A DNA stretch of 28,145 nt from TMED14 sp002167805 (GTDB lineage: Bacteria; Bacteroidota; Bacteroidia; Flavobacteriales; Schleiferiaceae), in NCBI GenBank assembly GCA_965655795.1, contig CBFHHY010000013.1:1-28145 (forward strand), in the 5' to 3' direction. Both the position numbers and the translations under genes were made by a program. The notes under the pieces were generated by a model, which did no database searches, was not told the origin of the DNA, and saw only the letters and a list, made by a program, of their open reading frames with translations. This document shows positions 6,979 through 13,710 of this stretch, one piece after another. Position 1 is the stretch's first letter. Each line of letters begins with the position of its first letter.

Positions 6979-9035
6979 CAAGATTTCATAATTTTTCTCA
7001 CTTCTTGTAAGATGTCTCTTCTCGCTCTTATTTGATCCTTTTGTGCAATAGAATTTGTGGCTCCCAATTCTGATTTAATAAGTTCTCGCTCCCTTGGAGG
7101 TCTTGCTTTTAAAACATGCTCAATTAATTTTTCATCAAGACCATGCATAGAATTTATCAAATTTTGAGTGTCCACGTCATTTAAAGCAGTTCTAAGAACT
7201 TCTTCTTCGATATTTATGAGTCCATTAATTCCAATAAACATCTTTTCGAGACGCTCTCCTTTTTCCAAATCATTTGCTCTCATCGTATCGATGATTGAAA
7301 TTTGTCTCTTTATATCTAATTCATCTAAAGTCTCTAGCAGAGCCTGAAGACCATCTACGTTCACATCTTCTAAGCCTGCGACCTCACGAGCCTTTTTAGC
7401 GTATCGAATCCCGATATCTTTTATAACGCTCAAAGGCAATGACTTAATATCTGATAATGCAATCAATATATTGGTGCGAAGATCATCATCAATTCTATCT
7501 AAAACATTAAGTTTTCGATCCTTATTTAGTTGAGCAAAAACCACACTCGCTATTTCGGGTTTATCAGCTCCAAGAAGCGAGGAGACTTGCGAGTCTGTAA
7601 GCTGTTCCAAAAACCCAAAAACCTTACCACCTTTTATCTCGCTTTTTTCCGAATTCTTTTTTCGTGATAATACTTTTATTGCACTATTGAATGTCACTAA
7701 AAATTTATCAATGGATGCAGGGTCAATTTTCTCTTCACTTGGTGAGTCTATTGTTGCCAAAACAGTTAGAAATTGGTTGTAAGCCATGAAAGGCTTGCAC
7801 ATGCCCACAAGGTCCTGGTAAGGACGAGCTAATTGAGAAAATACTGTCATTGCCTCTTCATTGTTTTGCTCTATCATTTGAGTCAAAAAGGATGCTACAG
7901 CTTCTGGGTGTTCAAGTAAATGAACTTTAAATTCCTCTTTTTTGAGACCTCCAGTACTCTCCTCAAAAGTGCCTTCAGCAATCTGCTTTAGACCGATAGA
8001 ACTTAGCTCTAAATCATCTTTTTCTTGTTGAATTTTTGCTTTTTGATCTGAGCGTGCACGAAGAAGCAAGAAAATCAAAAATATGATTATCATCAATGCT
8101 GTAATGCCAACTAATATCAAAGTCCAGGGAGGTGTATCATTTCCTGAAGGGGACATCCCTCCCGTTCCAGGAGCAGGAATTTGGGTGATGATTGTATCCG
8201 GCTCCTCATCAAGCCTTGCCAAAAGCTCTTCGAGCATATCATTATTTTGAGATTGCACTACTTGCTCGGGTGAGGAAGGAATTGGATTGGTGTCTGGAAT
8301 AGCTAAGGGGGGTGGAGTTGGGGCTAAAGAAGGTGCTGGTTCAAGGTTCTTCTTTTTTGAAATTATTTCTTTCACATTATCTGGGAATTCCCAAAAATTT
8401 ATTTCAACAACATCTTCTTCATCCAGAGAAACAACGGATGATACAAGGTTCTGGAAAAAGTTATAATCACCTGTTGATTTCGAAGTATCTACATCTAATG
8501 TTATTTCCAACTTTTGAGAAATTATTTGAGGCATGTCCTTGCGAATAACACTTAGGACCCCAGGTAAACTATTTCTAGCTGCATCATAATTTTCAGAGTA
8601 TGCAGTAACTTTCTTTACAGAAACATTGAAATTACTGGGTTGAAGATATCGACCTATGGCTTTTTCAATTCTCTTTTTTTCTTCAGGCTGAACTTCCGTT
8701 CTATATTTAATTTGAAGATCTTCAAATGATTCAAACTTATTGGGGTAAAACTTTTTAGAGTCTGTATTTTCCATACCTTCAGGAGGCTCTTGATCAGGAG
8801 ACTCTTGATCAGGAGACTCTTGATTTAATGAAAGAGAATCAGGAGAAGCAACAGAAGAATCTGCAATAACCTCATTATCAGTGGAATCAATATCAACTGG
8901 ATCATTGAAAAGACTCAAAAAACCGGGCTTAGATTTTTCAACTTTAACTAAATTTGAGTCAATAGCTTGACCCGTTTGTCCTTTCAATTGGATAAATTGG
9001 AAAGCAATAAATAATAACCAAAATTTCTTGAACAT
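6978..9035 (-). CDS. FliF-like periplasmic/membrane module fused to a FliG-like rotor protein
   Basis: 685 residues. A first hydrophobic segment (4-18) serves as TM1 or signal anchor. A Pro/Glu/Asp-rich linker (50-95) follows. Residues about 105-220 resemble the third ring-building motif (RBM3) of FliF: EKKRIEKAIGRYLQPSNFNV near the start and VDT...VSSVVSLDEEDVVEINFWEFP at the end. A Pro-rich loop leads to TM2 (304-326). The cytoplasmic part (327-685) starts with 'HPEAVASFLTQMI' (376-388), like the FliF tail that binds FliG. It continues with a FliG middle domain (LTDSQVSSLLGADKPEIASVVFAQL, 479-503, against EHPQ in FliG) and a FliG C-terminal domain with LEKMFIGINGL (596-606), VLRTALNDVDTQNL (613-626, torque helix region) and ARRDILQEVRKIM at the end. 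FliF RBM1 and RBM2 are missing. First gene of the tight motor cluster. Known family role: C-ring and torque generation against MotA. Use of the fusion here is inferred. Confidence 0.85.
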   Translation of the reverse strand: MFKKFWLLFIAFQFIQLKGQTGQAIDSNLVKVEKSKPGFLSLFNDPVDIDSTDNEVIADSSVASPDSLSLNQESPDQESPDQEPPEGMENTDSKKFYPNKFESFEDLQIKYRTEVQPEEKKRIEKAIGRYLQPSNFNVSVKKVTAYSENYDAARNSLPGVLSVIRKDMPQIISQKLEITLDVDTSKSTGDYNFFQNLVSSVVSLDEEDVVEINFWEFPDNVKEIISKKKNLEPAPSLAPTPPPLAIPDTNPIPSSPEQVVQSQNNDMLEELLARLDEEPDTIITQIPAPGTGGMSPSGNDTPPWTLILVGITALMIIIFLIFLLLRARSDQKAKIQQEKDDLELSSIGLKQIAEGTFEESTGGLKKEEFKVHLLEHPEAVASFLTQMIEQNNEEAMTVFSQLARPYQDLVGMCKPFMAYNQFLTVLATIDSPSEEKIDPASIDKFLVTFNSAIKVLSRKKNSEKSEIKGGKVFGFLEQLTDSQVSSLLGADKPEIASVVFAQLNKDRKLNVLDRIDDDLRTNILIALSDIKSLPLSVIKDIGIRYAKKAREVAGLEDVNVDGLQALLETLDELDIKRQISIIDTMRANDLEKGERLEKMFIGINGLINIEEEVLRTALNDVDTQNLINSMHGLDEKLIEHVLKARPPRERELIKSELGATNSIAQKDQIRARRDILQEVRKIMKS
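8780..8821. repeat. 15-base tandem repeat in the linker of the FliF-FliG fusion
   Basis: Two exact copies of gatcaggagactctt (8792-8806 and 8807-8821) follow a diverged partial copy (8780-8791). In frame they encode the repeat Q-E-S-P-D in the Pro/Asp-rich periplasmic linker, a place where length may vary between strains. Confidence 0.85.
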
Positions 9036-9074
9036 TCTGTTTAGGTGTAGGTTTCTTTAAACTTTAGTAGCGTA

Positions 9075-9082
9075 TAAAGATA
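9075..9082 (-). promoter_or_regulatory. Possible -7 element upstream of the rotor fusion
   Basis: Minus-strand TATCTTTA differs from the Bacteroidota consensus TAnnTTTG in its last base only. It lies 40 bases before the start of the motor cluster. No good TTTG is found at the -33 spacing, so this is a weak call. Confidence 0.25.
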
Positions 9083-9155
9083 AGACCATTTTCCCAAGTA
9101 AATCTAATCAGAATAGTTGTTATTCGAAGCAACTAAATATATAAGTTTTTTTCAA

Positions 9156-10364
9156 TCAAAAAACTCCTATAAAAGTTTTCATTAACTCTCGTAAATCTAC
9201 TAAAGATAACCCTCTGGCTTTGACTCTATTATTTGCATCAAGTATATAAATTCCAGGAGTTACCGGGATGTAATATTTTCCTGTGAAATCGCCACTAATC
9301 TCTTCATATCCGAACCGCACCGATGAATTCTTTGAGCTTAAAGTTTTTTTGAATTCTCTCACATCATTTTCGTCTGGGATTACACTCATCGCAAGGAAGG
9401 ATACCCCTCTATCAATTATTGAATCATGTAGAGCTTGAGCTTTTGGGAAAACCTCTTTGCAATGATGACAATCAGGATCATAAAAAAATATGATCTTGAA
9501 CAAGCCTTCTAAACCGTGCAGGCTTTGAACTTGTCCATTTTCAATGTTTTTAAAACGAAAGTCCCTAGCTACAGTACCGATTCTATTCGGGTTTAAACTT
9601 TCAGCCTTTCCTAGAACCTCATATCCATTTGTATCTAAAGGCGTCAGAATAGGCTTTAAATGATTTAACGCTAAATCAATAAAAACATTTTCAGACCCCA
9701 AAAATTTTGAAGTTTCATAATGATAAAGCATCCAATTCAAAACATAACGATGCACGTTTTCATCGGAAATAGCGCTTAAAAATCTATTACAGCTGTAGTA
9801 ACTTGAGTCGTAATCTGGAGAGACACATTTCCCAAAAACAAAATCCAAAGCCTGACTTAAAAATGGACTATTAAATAATAAATTTTCATATTTCAATGAT
9901 CTTAACAGAGTGCTGTCGATCAAACTTTTATGATTCGTGTATTTTTTTTGAGAGACTTCAATCTGAGGATAAAAAGCTTTCATTATTTCTCTTACCTCTG
10001 TTGATAAACTCTGAACAACGTCTGGGCTATCTTGTACAGCAGACAGACGGGCAAAAAATTCTTCATTCACAGGATCATTAAATACGGTCGATTTAGTCAT
10101 AAAATCATAACCTAATTTTAAATTTTTATCGACAACCATAAAGTCAAATAGAATATTTCCATTTTGAATACATGAATAAAATCCTGAACTAAGAGTCATT
10201 TGATCAGAAATTGTATCCTCTAAAAAAATCTTGTCCCCAAATCTTTTTCCAACAAGAGCTCCTTTTGAATTGCCATTTTTGAATTGGAATGACAATTCAT
10301 AAGACTGAGCATTTATTTGAAATGTAAAAAGACAAAAAAAGACTAGAAAACAATATTTAAACAT
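9156..10364 (-). CDS. Periplasmic thioredoxin-like protein (TlpA/DUF5106-type)
   Basis: About 402 residues from the ATG at 10364. An in-frame TTG at 10376 gives four more residues, but the ATG directly precedes the signal peptide MFKYCFLVFFCLFTFQINAQ and overlaps the stop of the upstream gene by 8 bases. The N-terminal part resembles the DUF4369/DUF5106 region found before thioredoxin domains in Bacteroidota. The C-terminal thioredoxin fold (about 262-402) carries IFFYDPDCHHCKEVFP (redox CHHC, Cys299 and Cys302) and a cis-proline in VTPGIYI. The usual Trp before CxxC is replaced by Asp. Expected role: periplasmic thiol-disulfide exchange. It lies 120 bases upstream of the rotor fusion on the same strand and forms a pair with the gene before it. 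Whether it serves folding of the motor's periplasmic parts is open. Confidence 0.8.
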   Translation of the reverse strand: MFKYCFLVFFCLFTFQINAQSYELSFQFKNGNSKGALVGKRFGDKIFLEDTISDQMTLSSGFYSCIQNGNILFDFMVVDKNLKLGYDFMTKSTVFNDPVNEEFFARLSAVQDSPDVVQSLSTEVREIMKAFYPQIEVSQKKYTNHKSLIDSTLLRSLKYENLLFNSPFLSQALDFVFGKCVSPDYDSSYYSCNRFLSAISDENVHRYVLNWMLYHYETSKFLGSENVFIDLALNHLKPILTPLDTNGYEVLGKAESLNPNRIGTVARDFRFKNIENGQVQSLHGLEGLFKIIFFYDPDCHHCKEVFPKAQALHDSIIDRGVSFLAMSVIPDENDVREFKKTLSSKNSSVRFGYEEISGDFTGKYYIPVTPGIYILDANNRVKARGLSLVDLRELMKTFIGVF

Positions 10365-10932
10365 TTTTCTCGACAAAATTTAATGTTAGGTCAAACAAAT
10401 CATTTCCATCTACAAACCCCTTGGGATTTCGTATTAAAATTAATCCATTATTAAAAAATATTCCATACCACTTATATTTATTTCTCTTTGGGAAAAAGAT
10501 TATTGCCCCACGATAGTCTATGCTCTTAATATTTGAGCGAGGGAAAATATCTCTCAAGGATTTTTTTGCTTTTTTGGCGTCCATTTCGATCCAAGAAAAT
10601 TTAGACAAAGAATGAACTGAGACGCAGTTAAAACCATCTATTGAGTTATAATAAGTATAAATTGTTGGCCAAAGATGCTTAGAAACAGAAATAGATTTTA
10701 TATAATCCTTTACACCTCTCTTTTCAGCACTTGAGAAACCTTTTAAAGGTGGCATAATAAATACTTCTTGACCAATTTTAATACGGTTTTCAATAGATTT
10801 GTACAAATCCATTTCGTCTCCTTTATCTTTATTATAAACAAAAATAGCTGTAGTGAAAATCAAAGCTCCCGTTGCAAGTATGATTAATAATAATGATCTC
10901 ATACTAAATCGTTTGTTGGCACCTCCCTTCAT
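10357..10932 (-). CDS. Membrane-anchored protein of unknown function
   Basis: 191 residues, not recognised. A basic N-terminus (MKGGANKRF) leads to one membrane segment at about 13-33 (LLLIILATGALIFTTAIFVY). A soluble domain of about 155 residues, rich in K, S and aromatics, follows. It would face the periplasm if the positive-inside rule holds. No Cys motif or catalytic signature is visible. The stop overlaps the start of the thioredoxin-like gene, so the two are almost certainly translated together. The next gene upstream is a 44-residue membrane protein that starts close to a tRNA, so this may be the second gene of that transcript. Confidence 0.7.
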   Translation of the reverse strand: MKGGANKRFSMRSLLLIILATGALIFTTAIFVYNKDKGDEMDLYKSIENRIKIGQEVFIMPPLKGFSSAEKRGVKDYIKSISVSKHLWPTIYTYYNSIDGFNCVSVHSLSKFSWIEMDAKKAKKSLRDIFPRSNIKSIDYRGAIIFFPKRNKYKWYGIFFNNGLILIRNPKGFVDGNDLFDLTLNFVEKNV

Positions 10933-11006
10933 ATTGTAATGTTTTAGAAGCTTGATAAGCTAAAATTCTCTGGAATTCAGAGCGAGGAATTTATTAAAGC
11001 AGAAAA

Positions 11007-11141
11007 CTATTTCTTTTTTTCAATTTCCTCAATTCTTTTTTCAAGTTTTCCTATCCATGTTTTCTGCAGATTTAAGAATAAAAAAAGAATTAGAATGGTA
11101 AGAGAACTAATCAAGGAAAAAACCAAAATTGTTGTATTCAT
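11007..11141 (-). CDS. 44-residue single-pass membrane protein
   Basis: The reading frame runs from an ATG at 11141 to a TAG at 11007. The first 25 residues are strongly hydrophobic (MNTTILVFSLISSLTILILF and LFLNL), and the rest is a charged helix ending in EKRIEEIEKKK, a short amphipathic K/E coiled-coil-like tail. That composition is hard to explain as chance in an AT-rich spacer. It starts 13 bases after the 3' end of the tRNA-Leu gene on the same strand and ends 74 bases before the next gene. It could be cotranscribed with the tRNA. No family recognised. Confidence 0.55.
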   Translation of the reverse strand: MNTTILVFSLISSLTILILFLFLNLQKTWIGKLEKRIEEIEKKK

Positions 11142-11154
11142 GACAAAAAATTTG

Positions 11155-11236
11155 TGCGGGTGAAGGGAATCGAACCCCCACGCCTCACGGCGCTAGATCC
11201 TAAGTCTAGTGCGTCTACCAATTTCGCCACACCCGC
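11155..11236 (-). tRNA. tRNA-Leu (anticodon UAG)
   Basis: The minus strand reads GCGGGTG...CACCCGC plus A as acceptor stem and discriminator. The D-arm has TGGTAGAC. The anticodon stem is CTAGA/TCTAG around a CTTAGGA loop (anticodon TAG). A long variable arm is followed by the T-arm GGTTCGATTCC. The 82-base length and the variable arm fit class II tRNA-Leu. The 3' CCA is not encoded. Confidence 0.95.
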
Positions 11237-11250
11237 ATTTTTAGGAATGT

Positions 11251-11280
11251 CAAAGATAACAAGTTATCCATAAAATCAAT
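11251..11280 (-). promoter_or_regulatory. Bacteroidota-type promoter of tRNA-Leu
   Basis: A perfect -7 element TATCTTTG lies on the minus strand (11258-11251). An upstream ATTG (11280-11277) sits 18 bases before it, close to the -33 TTTG of Bacteroidota sigma factor sites. It is 15 bases before the tRNA. An inverted repeat GATAAC-AA-GTTATC (11255-11268) overlaps it. Confidence 0.7.
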
Positions 11281-11350
11281 TCTTGAAAAATTGTCAATAA
11301 GTTAGTGGCCTTATTTGTTTTTGTTATCGGGCAAATTCTTTGGATGTTTA

Positions 11351-11358
11351 TAACTTTG
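11351..11358 (+). promoter_or_regulatory. -7 element of the flavin reductase gene
   Basis: TAACTTTG matches TAnnTTTG exactly and ends 20 bases before the ATG at 11379, implying a short leader. A convincing -33 TTTG at 17-23 bases is not seen, so this is a candidate only. Confidence 0.5.
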
Positions 11359-11378
11359 AATAAACTCTACAGGCACCT

Positions 11379-12296
11379 ATGATCACGTTAAATCCTGAGG
11401 AAATATCTCTGAAAAACCTGCAACGAACCCTACAATTCGCAATTGGGCCGAGGCCCATTGCTCTCGTTTCTTCTATTAACAATGACGGAGATGTAAATTT
11501 AAGTCCCTTTAGTTTTTACAACATTTTTAGTTCAAATCCTCCGATTTTAATTTTTTCTCCAGCGCGACGAGGAAGAGATGGAAGTACCAAAAACACCTTG
11601 GATAATGTCTTAAGCGTACCAGAAGTTGTAGTACATTCTGTAAGTGCTGAGATGGTTCATCAGACAAGCCTGTCTTCAACTGAATATGATTCAGGAATCA
11701 ATGAGTTTATAAAAGCTGGTTTTGAGTCTATTGCGAGTGAAATAGTTCAACCGCCCAGAATCAAGAGCGCCCCCATTGCAATGGAATGCCATGTGAAAGA
11801 AGTAAGAGCTTTGGGAGATGGCCCGGGGGCTGGTAATTTAGTTATTTGTGAAATTCATAAAATTCATATTCAAGAAAAAGTTTTAGATGAAAACGGTAAA
11901 CTAGATCAAAACAAACTTAATCTAGTCGGTCGTCTAGGAGGTGATTGGTATGTTAATGCTTCAGGTGAAGCTCTTTTTGAAGTAGAAAAGCCAGTTAAAA
12001 ATAAAGGGATTGGCGTAGATGCTATTCCTAAATCAATTAGAAACTCTACCGTTTTAACAGGTAACAATTTAGGGCAGCTTGGCAATATCGAGATCTTACC
12101 ACAAGAGGCAGATGTCATAGCTTTCTTGAATCATCATCGAATTGAAAGTATATTTAATGAGACGTCTGATGCCTTTGAGAGACGTGAGCTGATTCACCAC
12201 TATGCAAAAGAACTTTTAGAACTTGGGAAAGTAGAAAAAGCTTGGAAAGCACTCCTTATCGATGGACTAAATACGATAAAAGAAAAAAAAGATTAA
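11379..12296 (+). CDS. Flavin reductase-like, FMN-binding protein
   Basis: 305 residues. The N-terminal 200 residues form a flavin reductase-like (FMN-binding split barrel) domain: GPRPIALVSSINNDG (24-38), NLSPFSFYNIFSSNPP (40-55) and S-T-K-N-T near 70 for phosphate contact. A later H-A/C-E-V strand (MECHVKEVRALGDGPGAGNL) fits the same family. The extra C-terminal 100 residues carry a helical region (about 245-305, EFL-NHHRIESIF style) that the minimal family lacks. Such proteins reduce or bind FMN in the cytosol, but the substrate cannot be read from the sequence. A TAACTTTG element lies just upstream. The DUF3127 gene starts 21 bases after the stop, so the two probably share a transcript. 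Confidence 0.85.
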   Translation: MITLNPEEISLKNLQRTLQFAIGPRPIALVSSINNDGDVNLSPFSFYNIFSSNPPILIFSPARRGRDGSTKNTLDNVLSVPEVVVHSVSAEMVHQTSLSSTEYDSGINEFIKAGFESIASEIVQPPRIKSAPIAMECHVKEVRALGDGPGAGNLVICEIHKIHIQEKVLDENGKLDQNKLNLVGRLGGDWYVNASGEALFEVEKPVKNKGIGVDAIPKSIRNSTVLTGNNLGQLGNIEILPQEADVIAFLNHHRIESIFNETSDAFERRELIHHYAKELLELGKVEKAWKALLIDGLNTIKEKKD

Positions 12297-12317
12297 TTAA
12301 ATCTAAATACAACAACA

Positions 12318-12701
12318 ATGGAAATATCTGGAAAAATAAAAAAGATCATGCCCCCTCAGCAAGTAAATCCGACCTTTAAAAAACGCGAATTGGTAGTCAC
12401 AACAGATGAGCAATATCCTCAACACATCTTAGTTGAATTCACACAAGATAGATCTGATCTTTTAAGTCGTTACGAAGAGGGCCAAGATGTAACAATTTCT
12501 ATAAATATCCGCGGTAGAGAGTGGACCCCAAAAGATGGAGGAGATACTCGTTACTTTAACACAATACAGGGATGGCGAATTCAAAATATCGAGGGTTCAA
12601 ATAGTGGAAATGATAATACATCCATCAATAATGGAGGAGCACCAGTAGCCCCCACACCGCCGGCGCAAAACTCTGTAGATGACGATGATTTACCTTTCTA
12701 G
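12318..12701 (+). CDS. DUF3127 OB-fold protein with SSB-like acidic tip
   Basis: 127 residues. The first 92 residues have the OB-fold pattern of the DUF3127 family known in Bacteroidota: EISGKIKKI, FKKRELVVTT, HILVEFTQDRSDLLS, VTISINIRGREWT and YFNTIQGWRIQNI. An Asn/Pro-rich flexible linker (93-119) ends in DDDDLPF, the same type of C-terminal tip that single-stranded DNA-binding protein uses to recruit DNA repair and replication partners. This is suggestive of DNA or nucleic acid work, but the binding surface lacks a clear SSB signature, so I do not call it ssb. Located right after the flavin reductase gene, in the same direction. Confidence 0.85.
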   Translation: MEISGKIKKIMPPQQVNPTFKKRELVVTTDEQYPQHILVEFTQDRSDLLSRYEEGQDVTISINIRGREWTPKDGGDTRYFNTIQGWRIQNIEGSNSGNDNTSINNGGAPVAPTPPAQNSVDDDDLPF

Positions 12702-12746
12702 GTCAAAGAATTGAACATGCTCTTAGCCCTTAATCACTAATCGGAT

Positions 12747-13700
12747 TTAATCTAAAGTTCTTACATCAAGGACATCTCTTAAAGCTGTTCCAATTGACAT
12801 AAATGCAAGAACCAATGATGCAATTGCTGTTCCGGGAATCAAAGCCAAATGAGCTTGTCCAGTTAATAAATATGAATAATGATCTCTAATCATACTTCCC
12901 CATGTAGGCGTTGGTGGTTGAGCACCTATTCCCAAAAAGCTCAAACCTGATTCCAAAAGTATAGCCGAAGCAAACTGGCTTGCGGCTAAAACAATAATAG
13001 CTGGATAAACCTGAGGAAGGATATGCCTTACAATGATTCTAAGAGATGAAAAGCCTAGGACCTGTCCAGCTTGAACAAACTCTTCCTTTTTTACAGACAT
13101 CACTTGACCTCTTACTAATCTGGCTATTTCCACCCATGCAGTTAAGCCAACAGCTACGAAAACCTGCCAGAACCCTTTGCCCAAAACAAATGAAATTGCA
13201 ATTACCATCAAAAATGTTGGTATACTCCAAAAAATCTGAATAATTGTTTGTACGACTTTATCTATCCACCCCCCATAGTAACCCGCCAAAGAACCAATGG
13301 GAATACCAATTAATAATGCAATAAGTACGGAAATAATTCCTACACTGAGAGAAACCCTTGCGCCCAAAAGCAATCGACTCAACAGGTCACGACCATAACG
13401 ATCAGTACCTAAAACAAAAGTCATTTTGTTGTCATTTGATTGGACCCATTTAGGATAATTTTCATCTCCAAAAAGAACCCAGCCAGCTTTAGAAGGTTGT
13501 GCCGATTTAACTTTTTCGAGAGGAAGTTTAGTCATCAAAGGCAAAGCGCTATACTCAAGCTGCATTCGGTTTGCAGATGGTGTTTTATCTAAGGAAATTG
13601 AATAAGCAAAAATTGCCGCAAAGGTCCAAAAAGCCATTACTAAAAGACCAAATTTTCCTAGCACATGATGAAATAATTTTTGAAATAAATTTAATTTCAA
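12747..13700 (-). CDS. ABC transporter permease, OppC/DppC family
   Basis: 317 residues with TM1 at about 17-36, an extracytoplasmic stretch of about 60 residues, then the OppC signature GTDRYGRDLLSRLLLGARVSL (98-118, no longer stretch quoted). Further TMs at about 120-145, 153-175, 178-190, 235-260 and 285-305 carry the EAA loop at 207-230 (EEFVQAGQVLGFSSLR), which contacts the ATPase. The start is a TTG at 13700, as no ATG lies in frame before the first membrane segment. Expected substrate: peptides or similar small solutes. No ATPase, OppB permease or binding protein is next to it, so its partners must be elsewhere. Stop-to-start spacing to prc is 10 bases, hence probably one operon. Confidence 0.85.
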   Translation of the reverse strand: MKLNLFQKLFHHVLGKFGLLVMAFWTFAAIFAYSISLDKTPSANRMQLEYSALPLMTKLPLEKVKSAQPSKAGWVLFGDENYPKWVQSNDNKMTFVLGTDRYGRDLLSRLLLGARVSLSVGIISVLIALLIGIPIGSLAGYYGGWIDKVVQTIIQIFWSIPTFLMVIAISFVLGKGFWQVFVAVGLTAWVEIARLVRGQVMSVKKEEFVQAGQVLGFSSLRIIVRHILPQVYPAIIVLAASQFASAILLESGLSFLGIGAQPPTPTWGSMIRDHYSYLLTGQAHLALIPGTAIASLVLAFMSIGTALRDVLDVRTLD

Positions 13701-13710
13701 TATTCAATTA

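Noticed and set aside
12318..12701. Calling the small OB-fold gene ssb
   Set aside because: Only the C-terminal tip is SSB-like. The body matches DUF3127 and lacks the SSB core pattern.
13039..13243. Frames inside the ABC permease gene on both strands
   Set aside because: They are short and fully contained in a gene with strong family signatures.
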